A stretch of 48,209 nt of DNA from CAZGWJ01 sp964529445. GTDB taxonomy: Bacteria > Oederibacteriota > Muellerivitia > Muellerivitales > Muellerivitaceae. Below the pieces are notes generated by a model. That model was given only the letters and a program-made list of their open reading frames with translations, was not told the origin of the DNA and made no database searches. Each line of letters begins with the position of its first letter. Positions within the stretch are counted from its first letter, which is position 1. The translations under genes and the position numbers were made by a program. Below, in pieces: positions 15,161 through 23,843 of this stretch. Location: contig CAZGWJ010000008.1 in the NCBI GenBank assembly GCA_964529445.1, positions 1-48,209 of the forward strand. The letters are read 5' to 3'.

Positions 15161-17092
15161 TCATATGATAGGCGTTGCAGTCGGAGTGGGCACGGGGATC
15201 AGCGGGACATCCGTCATCTCCTGCCAACTGGTCAGCGACGTGCCCGACGGGATGACCTTCGACAGGTTGTATTTCAGGTTGGGGTCGTAGAATCGGTTGT
15301 ATCCGGAATTGCATCCGGAACAACTTCCGCCACATCCCGTTGTCGAATAGCAACCCGATGGCAGGTATCCGGAAGTATCCACCACGATGGCCCCATGGAA
15401 GGTGAACTGCTGGATGTTCCTCCGGTAGCTGTTGACGTAGCGCTGGTATCCCCGGGCCGACCAGGCCCCGGGATCCCCATGGGCCCCTCCCGTGACGCCG
15501 TTGGGTGCGTAGAGAAAACCCCAGACCCTCATGTCGCCGCCGCAACAGTTGGTGCTGTCATTGATCAAGTAGGCCGGGCTGATGCGGTAATAGGGGTTCA
15601 CGTACACGTTGCCCCCGGTCAGGATGGCCACGGCGTCCTGGTTCGGGTTGTCCACCAGGGGGTTCGGGTCGATCTCGTCGGAATTCTGCGTTCCCGAGAG
15701 ATAGGGGCTGTCGGAAGGCAGGATGTCCCCGATGACCTGGACGTTGCCCGTCACGATGATGGTGATCTTCTTGTTTTGGTTGAGGGCCGGGGTGCTGGCA
15801 TCGGGTACCGTTCCCCAGATGGCGGCGTTGCCGTCCACGTAGAGGATGAGGCCGAATTCGCTCCCGATGGCCGCATCGTAGTTGGCCTGTCCGTCCAGGA
15901 GTCCGTCCCCACAGCGCCACTCCCCGTAGGAGCCAATATTACCCGACGTGTTGCGCCCCTTGTTGAGGGCGTTCAGGTTGATGCGGATGGGCCACTTGGT
16001 GGCCGGCAGGTATCCGGTATCCAAACCGACGTCCATCTGGGGAAGGGGTGCCGGCTGGCAGGCGGAGTTGATGTTGATGACACCGGCCCCGCTGGGCACA
16101 TGCTGGACGGTATAGCGGCGGAACCCCCTCAGGATGTTCTCCTGCAAAACCACATGGGAGAGGGTGATGAACTGCTCGTAGGGGATGGCCGGGGGCTCGA
16201 CAACGAACCCGCCGCGGGGACCATCCACCCAGGTTCCCTCCGGGCAGGCGGCGTTCGGCAGGACGCTGTAGGAGCCGCTGGAGGAATGGTAGGCCCTCAC
16301 GCCCTGGGACCGGTAATGCATGGCGTCCGAGGGGTTGCTGATGATGCTGACGCCCACCACCGTCGTGTAGGTGGGATCGTAGAAGGGGTTGACGACGCCG
16401 CCCTGGAAATAAAGGTTCGGGTTGTTCCAATCGCAGTTGGCCGACATGGTGACCGACCGATTGCAATGGTAGGGCCCGTTGTAGCTCTTGCCCGCCCCGA
16501 ACCGCTTCGAGTCGTAGTTGTCGGCGAAGGACATGTAGCGGCCGAAGTTCACCAGGGAAAAGATGGCCTTGATCCCCCGCCTCACACCCGTCTTCACGTT
16601 CTTGCGGTGCGACTGCACGTCGTCCACGACCGCCTCGACCTGGTAGCGCAGGTTGCCCTCGATGTCGCGGGCGGGCAGGCCCGGCGTGGGCCCGGGCACC
16701 AGGTTGATGCGCACGACGGCCGTGGTGGAATAGCCCTCGACCCCCACGGGGATGGCCCTGAGGATCGGGAAGATATCCGGGGTGGGTGAGGGGATGGGCG
16801 TGTACTCGAGGGGCAGGAAGATCTCCCGGTTGCGCACCTGGCCCAGGGTCTGGTCCAAGGCCGAGTCCGCCAATTGGATGGCGATGTGCTTGCCCTTGGA
16901 ACTGCCGGCCAGGCTCTGCTCCTGGTCGAGGGCGCGGAACATCAGCTGGTAGATGCCCAGGGCGAAGAAGAAGAACAGGAAGACGATCAGGAACCCCGTT
17001 CCGCCCCCTCGCGGGAGGGCACGGAGGATCGCGAAGGGCCCCTTCCGGCGCGGAACCCGGGTGCGCTTCGGTCGTTTGTTTCTCACGGGCAT
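15161..17092 (-). CDS. PilX-like minor pilin or pilus-assembly protein with large exported domain
   Basis: The 643-residue protein has a basic N-terminus and one membrane helix at about residues 32-50 (TGFLIVFLFFFFALGIYQL). A large exported region follows, containing T-P-x-P linkers and polar, Asn/Gly/Tyr-rich beta sequence. There is a Cys cluster near the C-terminus (GCYSTTGCGGSCSGC). PilX-type proteins often lack a clear prepilin cleavage site, and the operon position after PilV- and PilW-like genes is the classic place for pilX. The segment NKKITIIVTGNVQVIGDIL resembles proteins annotated as DUF4900-like, but I cannot verify this. The start at 17092 has GGAGGAGG immediately upstream and overlaps the previous gene by 10 nt. 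Confidence 0.7.
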   Translation of the reverse strand: MPVRNKRPKRTRVPRRKGPFAILRALPRGGGTGFLIVFLFFFFALGIYQLMFRALDQEQSLAGSSKGKHIAIQLADSALDQTLGQVRNREIFLPLEYTPIPSPTPDIFPILRAIPVGVEGYSTTAVVRINLVPGPTPGLPARDIEGNLRYQVEAVVDDVQSHRKNVKTGVRRGIKAIFSLVNFGRYMSFADNYDSKRFGAGKSYNGPYHCNRSVTMSANCDWNNPNLYFQGGVVNPFYDPTYTTVVGVSIISNPSDAMHYRSQGVRAYHSSSGSYSVLPNAACPEGTWVDGPRGGFVVEPPAIPYEQFITLSHVVLQENILRGFRRYTVQHVPSGAGVININSACQPAPLPQMDVGLDTGYLPATKWPIRINLNALNKGRNTSGNIGSYGEWRCGDGLLDGQANYDAAIGSEFGLILYVDGNAAIWGTVPDASTPALNQNKKITIIVTGNVQVIGDILPSDSPYLSGTQNSDEIDPNPLVDNPNQDAVAILTGGNVYVNPYYRISPAYLINDSTNCCGGDMRVWGFLYAPNGVTGGAHGDPGAWSARGYQRYVNSYRRNIQQFTFHGAIVVDTSGYLPSGCYSTTGCGGSCSGCNSGYNRFYDPNLKYNLSKVIPSGTSLTSWQEMTDVPLIPVPTPTATPII

Positions 17093-18006
17093 AGGTCCTC
17101 CTCCCCCGTCCTGCGGATGGCAATGGTCGTCGAGAGGGTGGCTTGGCGGCGCTGGTAGGGGTTGAAGAGGCGGCTCAAGCTTTTCGAGCGCACCGACACC
17201 ACCATCCCGACGGAGATCGTGGCATTCTCGGGGTCGTAGTAGAACGAGACGTCGTCGAAGCTCAGGTCCTTCCAGAGGTAGGCTCCCGCCATGCGTCCGA
17301 TGTCGGTGCGGGCCACGGGGGTCGGCGAGGCGGCAGGGGTCGGCGTGGGGGTTGGGGTGCGGGTTGCGGCGGGCATGGGCGGGATGAAAGCCGTCGGTTC
17401 CGGGGTGGCCCCCGGTACGGCCCCGACCAGTCCCGGCTCCTGACGGTAACGGTCGTTCAGAGCCAGGGCCGGGAAGGCCTCGGTCTGGACGTTGTCGAAG
17501 TAGATCATCTGCTGGTAAAGCTTGTACACGGTCACGGGGCGCCCGGCGATGACGGGGTTCTCGCGCTTCAGGTAGTAAAGCAGGGTCGTGTCATAGCGGG
17601 AGTTGAGGGGTTCCCTCATGTGCGGGATCTTGAACGCGAAGACCCGGTTGTTCTCGGGGCTCAGGTGCACCGTCTGCCAGGGCATCACGGTCCTCACCGA
17701 GGTGCCGTTCGGATAAACGCATTTCCCGATGGTGACCGGCCCGGTCACCGTGACTGGTCCCAGGCGGGTGACCGATCGGGTCTGCCGCAGGTTGGCCGAC
17801 ACCTGCTCCATCGTGAAGACAAGGACGCGGTGGATGCGGTTCTTCTCGTCCATCTGGGCCAGCATGCGGTCGAAGGTCTGGTACAGCTTGGTCACGGCCG
17901 CGATGGCCGCACCCAGGATGAAGAGGGCGAAGATGACCTCGACCGTGGTGTAACCGCCCGGACCCCTTCTCCTGCCCGGATCGGCTGTTCCCGAAGGCGT
18001 GAGCAT
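17083..18006 (-). CDS. PilW-like minor pilin with prepilin N-terminus
   Basis: The 307-residue protein has a prepilin-type N-terminus: a basic leader ending in GPGG, then YTTVEVIFALFILGAAIA. The cleavage site is therefore G-G/Y with Glu at mature position 5, the residue methylated and needed for pilin assembly. The globular part contains a T-P-T-P-T-P-A-A-S-P-T-P linker around residues 220-235. The position between a PilV-like and a PilX-like gene and the size fit PilW. PilD, encoded at 38.2 kb, would process it. It overlaps the PilX-like gene downstream. Confidence 0.8.
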   Translation of the reverse strand: MLTPSGTADPGRRRGPGGYTTVEVIFALFILGAAIAAVTKLYQTFDRMLAQMDEKNRIHRVLVFTMEQVSANLRQTRSVTRLGPVTVTGPVTIGKCVYPNGTSVRTVMPWQTVHLSPENNRVFAFKIPHMREPLNSRYDTTLLYYLKRENPVIAGRPVTVYKLYQQMIYFDNVQTEAFPALALNDRYRQEPGLVGAVPGATPEPTAFIPPMPAATRTPTPTPTPAASPTPVARTDIGRMAGAYLWKDLSFDDVSFYYDPENATISVGMVVSVRSKSLSRLFNPYQRRQATLSTTIAIRRTGEEDLCP

Positions 18007-18016
18007 GCCGTCCCCC

Positions 18017-20137
18017 TCAAGGGCTGATGGTGTTGGTCAGCGTCAACGGCCGGTTCTTGTCGTTCGGGTCTCGCACCACGACCTGGATCTGGTAACCACC
18101 CGTCGAGCCCTCATGCGCCTGGATGCGCGACTCGACGATGTAGGGGGCATAGGTGACGTTGTCCACGTAGGTGTCGAGGGCCGAGAAGCGGACGCCCGAA
18201 AGGACGCTATCCGGGTTGTTGACCTGGTTGTAGACCACCCGGACCCCGTCGATCGCCAGGTGGTGGACCGCCGAAGGCTCGACGCCGTGGAAGTCGAAAT
18301 GAAGCCGGAGGATCCGTCGCCCGACGCCCGTCACGTTGGCCTCGAGGTTGTACCAGCCGTCCGCCACGGAGGCCAGGCCCGTCGTGATGGGCTGGCCGAC
18401 GGTGAAGTCGGTCCTTTGCGTGACCGACATGCCGGCCATGAGGTGGATCGACGCCAGGATCTTCCCGGGATATTCCATCTTGATGCCGGGGTCCCCGTCC
18501 ACGTCGGTCAGGTCGCCCGTCTCCCAGGTCAGGCGCTCCAGGAAGCCGCCGCGGCCCGAGGCGGCCAGCCCTCTCAGGACGTCGTTGTCGCAGGGGACCG
18601 GCGTGAAGCCGGGAGCAAGGTTCGGGTTCGTCAGGAGGATGACGGGGGTTGGCGCCGCCGGGAAGGTGCACATCACGATGGTCGGGGTCGGGGTCGGCGT
18701 TACGGGCAGGGGGGTGGGGGTGGCCGTCGGCGGGGCGCTCACGAACCAAAGGCAGACCTCGTCGATCCGGAGGTAGTTGTTCGCCTCGGCGCGTTCGAAC
18801 CGGATGCGGTAGGTCCCCGGGGAGAGGGTCCACTCGGCCGGATCGAACTGCGGCGCGAAATCCGACCCGGTCCCCCGGTGGCTGGCGAAGTCCCACACGA
18901 AGGTGTTGCTGTTCATCTCCCAGCGCGCTTCAGACGCCCCGAAATTGTTGGTCGTGATGTAGTTGTTCGCGGTGTCGGTGATGGATACATCGATCGAGTT
19001 GTTGGTGGTACCCCAGTTGGTGTTGGAGCGTACGAGGCCGCGAATGCGGTAGGTGCCGGCCTGATTGATCGTGAACTCGTAACGGGCATAACCGGCCGTG
19101 TTCGAGGGGAACATGTAGGAGCCGCCATCCGAGAAACCGTTCCGGTAGAAATGATTCTCGCCGACGCTGAAGCAACAGGTCCCCGGCACGCACTCGGGCG
19201 TGTAGGTGGTCGTCGGGGTGGGCGTGAAGATCAAGGACATTTCCGGGCAGACGATGGTCATGCCCGTCTCGTTGTTGCCGCTGTCGAGGATGAAACCCCA
19301 TTCGTTGGGAACGCCGATCTGCTCGATCTCGACGCCGAGCTTTCCGCTGTTGGTGTCGAACCGGCTGACGGGGATGCTGAAGGTCGTGGGGGCCGCCGGA
19401 GTCGTGGACAGGGGGATGTCGTCGGGCGAGTAAATGCCCTCCGCCCTCACCACGCCGCCGATCTTCACCTGCTGGCTACGATTGAATGCGCCGTAATCCA
19501 CGAACCAGAGGGTGAGCTGTCCGGCCTGGTTGGGCGGCGTCTCGACGTCGAACCGGATGTTCCGCGGATTGTGGTCGCATTGAGTGGCGTTCTCGGCCTT
19601 GCCGACCCAGGCGGTCACGGGAACAGCCGGGTCCGCCACGCGGTAGTAATCGGTGGCGTTCCAACCCGGGGTGGGGGGGAAGGAGATCCCGAAACCCGTG
19701 TTCTGGGTGATGTAATTGTTCTCGGTGCAGGAGAACAGCATGTTGTCGCTGGCACTGATATTGATGGTGTTGCCCTCGAAATCGATGGCGGTGACCGCGA
19801 CGGCGTTCGAGCGCCGGACCGGTTTGTAGGTGGAAAGGGGCATCTCGGGTCGGTAATCGTAGTAGAGGAGCGCCTTGTGTTCCTCAAGGCGGGCCTGGGC
19901 GATGAAACCCTTCTGGGTGCGGTCCCACGCCTTGACGGCTGAGACCGTGGTGCGGCTGGCAACGGAGATGAGTCCGACGATTCCGATGGAGAGTACGGCC
20001 ATGGCGATCAGGGCCTCGAGAAGAGTGAACCCCCCCTCGGACAGGGATTCGAGTTTTCTCGCCTTTTCTCGACTCTTTTCCCGGGATACAAGATTTCTTC
20101 CGATCCGGTTGATCCTGTTTTCGCGTGATCTTGCCAT
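18017..20137 (-). CDS. Giant PilV-like minor pilin with embedded carbohydrate-binding-like domain
   Basis: The 706-residue protein carries a long basic leader ending in SEGG, then FTLLEALIAMAVLSIGIVGL, with Glu at mature position 5. This is a standard type IV prepilin helix of the PilV/GspI sort. Instead of the usual 120-200 residues it carries a very large exported region. Around the middle, between two T-P-T-P linkers, a segment with INQAGTYRIRGLVRSN, NSIDVSI and TLSPGTYRIRFERAEANNYL looks like a CBM6/CBM35-type beta-sandwich. I chose the start at 20137 because AGGCGGA precedes it; an in-frame start at 20197 adds nothing recognisable. It is the first gene of the surface operon, downstream of an NtrC-type regulator. 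Confidence 0.8.
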   Translation of the reverse strand: MARSRENRINRIGRNLVSREKSREKARKLESLSEGGFTLLEALIAMAVLSIGIVGLISVASRTTVSAVKAWDRTQKGFIAQARLEEHKALLYYDYRPEMPLSTYKPVRRSNAVAVTAIDFEGNTINISASDNMLFSCTENNYITQNTGFGISFPPTPGWNATDYYRVADPAVPVTAWVGKAENATQCDHNPRNIRFDVETPPNQAGQLTLWFVDYGAFNRSQQVKIGGVVRAEGIYSPDDIPLSTTPAAPTTFSIPVSRFDTNSGKLGVEIEQIGVPNEWGFILDSGNNETGMTIVCPEMSLIFTPTPTTTYTPECVPGTCCFSVGENHFYRNGFSDGGSYMFPSNTAGYARYEFTINQAGTYRIRGLVRSNTNWGTTNNSIDVSITDTANNYITTNNFGASEARWEMNSNTFVWDFASHRGTGSDFAPQFDPAEWTLSPGTYRIRFERAEANNYLRIDEVCLWFVSAPPTATPTPLPVTPTPTPTIVMCTFPAAPTPVILLTNPNLAPGFTPVPCDNDVLRGLAASGRGGFLERLTWETGDLTDVDGDPGIKMEYPGKILASIHLMAGMSVTQRTDFTVGQPITTGLASVADGWYNLEANVTGVGRRILRLHFDFHGVEPSAVHHLAIDGVRVVYNQVNNPDSVLSGVRFSALDTYVDNVTYAPYIVESRIQAHEGSTGGYQIQVVVRDPNDKNRPLTLTNTISP

Positions 20138-20389
20138 GGTTCCGCCTGACCCGTCCAAAAATGGTCCAACTGGAAATGATTTTCGGGTCGGATTCAATGA
20201 TGAAAGGCGGAAGTGTGGCGACCCGTTTAACGCTCAATCATCTCCCGAATCAATTTTCCCCTGATAGGATCGAAAAATCAACGAATCAGATTCAAGCTCA
20301 CGGTAAACGCAAAACCTGCGCTATCGACTCTCTGTTAACGCGTTCAACATGACGTCTGAAGGATGGCAGTCTCTCGAATCGGGATCCTC
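20138..20389. other. 252-bp gene-free region upstream of the minor pilin operon
   Basis: This gap between the NtrC-type regulator and the PilV-like gene is clearly richer in A and T than its surroundings. It must hold the promoter of the surface operon unless that is read from upstream. I found no convincing GG-N10-GC sigma-54 site and no strong -35/-10 pair. Near-matches such as TTGATT and TTGAAT lack a good partner. No hairpin terminator is obvious. Confidence 0.5.
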
Positions 20390-21739
20390 TCACTCGCCCA
20401 ATCCCAGTTGCTTGATCTTGGTGAGAAGGGTCTTGTAGCTGACCTTCAATTTTCGAGCCACGACGCTCTTGTTCCCCTTCGATTCCTCGAGCGCCTCCCG
20501 GATGCATCGGCGCTCCGCCTGCTTCTGCGCGTCCCCACCGACTTTCCTCAAGGATGCACCGGCGAGCGGGACCGTCATGATCGCCGCCTCAGGCAGGTTG
20601 AAAGCCGGGGCGTCGATCTGATCCCCGGATGCCAGGACCACGGCCCGTTGGATACCATGTTCCAGCTCCCTCACGTTGCCCGGCCAAGGATAAGCGGCGA
20701 GGGCATTCAGGGCGGCCGGGGTGAAGGACAGGCGCTTGCCTTCCTTTCTCGCGTGCCGCGATAAAAAAAGACTCGCCAACAGCGGGATGTCCTCCTGACG
20801 CTCGCGCAGGGGTGGAACCCGCAGGGGAACGACGTTGAGCCGGTAGTAGAGGTCCTCCCTGAAGCTCCCCGCCTTGACAAGCGCGGCCGCATCCCGGTTG
20901 GTGGCGGCCACGACCCTCACGTCGGCCTTCAGGATGCGTGCCGAACCCACCCGCTCGTATTCCCGTTCCTGGAGGAACCGCAGGAACTTCACCTGGATCT
21001 CGACAGGGATCTCCGTGATCTCGTCGAGGAAGAGCGTACCGCCCTCGGCGGCCTCGATCCGGCCGATCTTCCGCTCCAGGGCGCCCGTGAAGGAACCCTT
21101 CTCGTGCCCGAAAAGCTCGCTCTCGAAAAGGGAAGGCGCCAGAGCGCCGCAGTTGATCGAAAGAAAGGGTTTGGCGGCACGGCGGGACCGCTGGTGGATG
21201 AAGCGGGCAAAGACTTCCTTTCCGGTTCCGCTCTCGCCGGTCAAGAGAACCGTGGCGTCGCTCTCGGCGGCCTTTTCGGCCACGCGCAATGCCTCGCGAA
21301 AACTGCGGCTTTCCCCCACGACCTGCAGGGGCTCCTCGTTCCGGGCGCTACGGAGTGCCATATTCTCCATCTTGAGGGCCTGGTTCTCGACGGCCTTTCC
21401 CAGGATGTGCAGGAGACGGTCGTTGTCGACGGGCTTGGTGAGGTAATCGTAGGCACCTTCCTTGATGGCGGCCACCGAGGACTCGATGCTCCCGAACGCC
21501 GTCAGGACGATGACCTCGGTCCGGGAATCGGACTGGCGGGCGGCCTTCAGAACATCCATGCCTGAAAGGTGAGGCAGCTTCATGTCGGTGAGGACCAGGT
21601 GGAAAAACTCGCGGCGGACCTTCTCGACGGCCTCGTCGCCGTCGGAGGCGGTCGTGATCTCGTACCCCGCCTCCGCGAGCAGACGCTTGAGGAGGTCGCG
21701 CAGACTTTCCTTGTCCTCGACGATGAGGATCCTGGTCAC
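20390..21739 (-). CDS. Sigma-54-dependent response regulator (NtrC family)
   Basis: The 449-residue protein has the full NtrC layout. The receiver domain has the phospho-acceptor Asp52 (LVLTDMKLP) and Lys102. The AAA+ domain has Walker A GESGTGKE at 168-175, a GSFTGA loop at 215-220 that contacts sigma-54, Walker B GGTLFLDEI and ATNRD. A Fis-type helix-turn-helix ends the protein (SVVARKLKVSYKTLLTKIK). It starts with GTG at 21739, with AAGGAT upstream. No histidine kinase is adjacent, so it is an orphan here. It lies directly upstream of the minor pilin operon on the same strand. A PilR-like role is plausible but unproven, because no sigma-54 site was found in front of the operon. Confidence 0.93.
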   Translation of the reverse strand: MTRILIVEDKESLRDLLKRLLAEAGYEITTASDGDEAVEKVRREFFHLVLTDMKLPHLSGMDVLKAARQSDSRTEVIVLTAFGSIESSVAAIKEGAYDYLTKPVDNDRLLHILGKAVENQALKMENMALRSARNEEPLQVVGESRSFREALRVAEKAAESDATVLLTGESGTGKEVFARFIHQRSRRAAKPFLSINCGALAPSLFESELFGHEKGSFTGALERKIGRIEAAEGGTLFLDEITEIPVEIQVKFLRFLQEREYERVGSARILKADVRVVAATNRDAAALVKAGSFREDLYYRLNVVPLRVPPLRERQEDIPLLASLFLSRHARKEGKRLSFTPAALNALAAYPWPGNVRELEHGIQRAVVLASGDQIDAPAFNLPEAAIMTVPLAGASLRKVGGDAQKQAERRCIREALEESKGNKSVVARKLKVSYKTLLTKIKQLGLGE

Positions 21740-21754
21740 GGCTTATCCTTGGCC

Positions 21755-21866
21755 GTCATGGTTTCAACCTCGTTGTTTCACCACTTCAGAACTTCGCGCC
21801 CTTCGCCCGCCATCGATCGACATCGATGGCGAGGTCTCGGCCGGTGCGGACGTCTTCGCGTTCCAT
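21755..21866. repeat. GCGAAG-type intergenic repeats (site F)
   Basis: Between metF and the response regulator, the minus strand has GAACGCGAAGACGTCC and, about 50 nt on, GGGCGAAGGGCGCGAAG in the same orientation, with a near-palindrome ATCGATGTCGATCGAT between them. This matches the GCGAAG units at other intergenic sites but in direct rather than inverted arrangement. Confidence 0.45.
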
Positions 21867-21874
21867 TCGTGCCT

Positions 21875-22753
21875 TCAATGTGTCAAGCCTAGCGTCTTGA
21901 GATTCCCGTGCACTTGCAGGGCGGGACCGCTCCTGTTCATGGCGTAGAAATGGATGCCGGGCGCCCCGTTCTTGAGAAGATCGACGCATTGCCGGGTGGC
22001 GAATTCCACCCCCACCTCCCGCATGGCATCCTTGTCTTCCTTCACGCGTTCCAGGCGGTCCCGAAGGCCCGGGGGGAAGGCCATGCCGGAAAGTCCGCAG
22101 ATGCGCTCGATCTGCCGGTAGTCGGTGATGATCCAGATCCCCGGCTGGACCGGGACGTGGACGCCCCTCTTGTGGAGACCTTCCACGAGCCGGAAATACT
22201 CCGCATTGTCGAGGAACAACTGGGTTACGACGAACCCGGCCCCGGCTTCCACCTTTTCCTTCAGGCGATCGAGATCGCTCTCCAGGGTGGCGGCTTCCGG
22301 GTGCTTGGAAGGATACCCGGCCACTCCCAGGCAGAAGGGCAGGTTCTCTGACCGGATGAAGGACACCAGTTCCGATGCGTAATGAAAACCGCCGGGGACG
22401 GGCCGGAAGGAGCTCTCGCCCTTGGGCGGATCGCCCCGCAGGGCCAGGAGGTTCTCGATGCCGGCCTCCTGGAGGCGTGCCAGGAGCGATTTGAGCTCGG
22501 CCCGGGATTGTCCCACGCAAGTCAGGTGGACCAGGGGAAAGATGCCGGTCGCGAGGAGCCGCACCGCGATATCGTAGGTCAGGTCGCGGGTGGAACCACC
22601 CGCACCGTATGTGACGGATATATAGGAGAGGTCCATCGCCTTGAGTTCATCGATGGTCGAGAAGAGGGCATCGAGGTTACCATCCCTTTTCGGGGGGAAT
22701 ACCTCGGCCGAGAAGACCCGGGCCCGGTCACGGAATATGTCGCTGATCTTCAA
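21875..22753 (-). CDS. metF: 5,10-methylenetetrahydrofolate reductase MetF
   Basis: MetF reduces methylene-THF to methyl-THF for methionine synthesis, using FAD. The 292-residue TIM barrel has FSAEVFPPKRDGN near the start with the catalytic Glu, SYISVTYGAGGSTRD, HLTCVGQSRAEL, LLALRGDPPKGE, FCLGVAGYPSKHPEA, FVVTQLFLDNAEYF and VPVQPGIWIITDY. All are standard for the family and the length is normal. The start is a TTG at 22753 with GGAG at good spacing; no ATG is available nearby in frame. It diverges from the folB-folK gene, which supplies the same cofactor pathway. The shared 200-nt region contains a repeat. Confidence 0.95.
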   Translation of the reverse strand: MKISDIFRDRARVFSAEVFPPKRDGNLDALFSTIDELKAMDLSYISVTYGAGGSTRDLTYDIAVRLLATGIFPLVHLTCVGQSRAELKSLLARLQEAGIENLLALRGDPPKGESSFRPVPGGFHYASELVSFIRSENLPFCLGVAGYPSKHPEAATLESDLDRLKEKVEAGAGFVVTQLFLDNAEYFRLVEGLHKRGVHVPVQPGIWIITDYRQIERICGLSGMAFPPGLRDRLERVKEDKDAMREVGVEFATRQCVDLLKNGAPGIHFYAMNRSGPALQVHGNLKTLGLTH

Positions 22754-22785
22754 GTGAACTCCAACCGCAAGGCGAACCCACGTTT

Positions 22786-22850
22786 ACCGCAGAGGCGCAG
22801 AGACGCAGAGAGCAACCCTGGAATGATATGAAAGGCAGTACCACCTTAAT
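22786..22850. repeat. CGCAGAG-type intergenic repeat (site C)
   Basis: In the divergent metF/folB-folK region, bases 22786-22813 are a tandem of GCAGAGGC/GCAGAGAC/GCAGAGAG units starting with ACCGC. A second small repeat lies at 22847-22863 (GTTCTTATGTTCTTGT), two GTTCTT units 9 nt apart. It resembles sites A, D and E in its start (ACCGC) and unit length. Confidence 0.5.
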
Positions 22851-22953
22851 GTTCTTATGTTCTTGTCGGGAACCATCCTAATCCAAAGTAGTGGGCTCCA
22901 TCAAGGCAAACACCGGCTTGCACCTGAGCGGCCTGTTGGTGCATTCTTTCCCC

Positions 22954-23814
22954 ATGGATCACGACCGCATCGAATTGAAGGGTTTGAGGATCCCCTGCAT
23001 CATCGGCGTCTTCGACTGGGAGCGCAAGGTGAGGCAGGAGATCATCCTCGCCCTGACCTTCCCCGCACGGGTCCGGCCCGCCGCCCGCACCGAGAATCTT
23101 GCGGATGCCGCCGATTACAAGGCCGTCGCCAAGGATTGCATCGCCTTCGTCTCGAAAAGTCGGTACCAGCTGGTCGAAACATTGGCCGAGGATCTGACCC
23201 GCCACCTTTTCAAGCGGTTCGGCTTGGCTGAGCTCGAATTGCGGGTCTCTAAACCCGGCGCCGTCAGGGGATCGAAGAATGTCTCGGTCGTGATCAGGCG
23301 CACCAACCCCAGGATCCCCTCCGACCTTCTCTATCTGGGTTTGGGTTCCAACATCGAACCCGCTCTCCACATGGACAGGGCCCTGGCCGCATTGGACCGT
23401 CGCTATTCCCTCTTGGCCATCTCCCACGTCTACCGGACGAAACCCGTCGGAGGCCGCAAGCAACCGGACTATTGGAACATGGCCGTGGGGTTCCGGACCG
23501 GGGAAAAGCCCGCCCAGATTTCGCGGTTCATCGCCGCGTTGGAAAAGAAGGAAGGACGCGTCCGGTCCAGGAACAAGTTCGTCTCCCGTACCTTGGATCT
23601 GGACATCCTGCTTTGGGGCGACCGGGTGACGCCCCACAAGGACGTCTTGACCCGCGCCCACGCGCTGTTCCCCCTCGTGGAGATCGCATCCGGCCTGCCC
23701 CACCCCACTGCGGGCCGTCCCTTGCTGGAATTGGTACCAAGGGTGAACATGAGGGATCAGTGCTTCAAGATGTTACCGGCCTATACGCTCCCTGCATATC
23801 CGCCCACTCGATAG
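22954..23814 (+). CDS. Bifunctional dihydroneopterin aldolase / HPPK (FolB-FolK fusion)
   Basis: The 286-residue protein fuses two consecutive folate enzymes. Residues 1 to about 120 are FolB: GVFDWERKVRQE, the DYKAV tyrosine, LAEDLTRHLF and LRVSKPGA with the catalytic Lys. Residues from about 125 are FolK, which pyrophosphorylates 6-hydroxymethyl-dihydropterin: YLGLGSNIEPALHMDRAL, SHVYRTKPVGG, YWNMAVGF, RTLDLDILLWGD and FPLVEIA. I took the ATG at 22954 because it aligns with normal FolB N-termini. A GTG at 22892 would add 21 residues. Neither start has a clear Shine-Dalgarno. It is the only plus-strand gene of the window and ends about 30 nt before the repeat block. Confidence 0.93.
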   Translation: MDHDRIELKGLRIPCIIGVFDWERKVRQEIILALTFPARVRPAARTENLADAADYKAVAKDCIAFVSKSRYQLVETLAEDLTRHLFKRFGLAELELRVSKPGAVRGSKNVSVVIRRTNPRIPSDLLYLGLGSNIEPALHMDRALAALDRRYSLLAISHVYRTKPVGGRKQPDYWNMAVGFRTGEKPAQISRFIAALEKKEGRVRSRNKFVSRTLDLDILLWGDRVTPHKDVLTRAHALFPLVEIASGLPHPTAGRPLLELVPRVNMRDQCFKMLPAYTLPAYPPTR

Positions 23815-23843
23815 GCGCCTTGTCCGTCATCCCGCAACGGCTC

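Noticed and set aside
14141..16789. 882-codon plus-strand open frame
   Set aside because: Lies opposite the FnIII and PilX-like genes; composition is Gly/Val/Arg/Asp/His-rich as expected for an antisense frame, without domains.
20138..20389. Sigma-54 promoter of the minor pilin operon
   Set aside because: Near-matches such as TTGGACCATTTTTGGA have the wrong GG-to-GC spacing and lack the GC dinucleotide.
22754..22953. Riboswitch (SAM or THF type) in the metF/folB-folK region
   Set aside because: The gap is short, is partly filled by a simple repeat, and shows no conserved multi-helix core that I can recognise.
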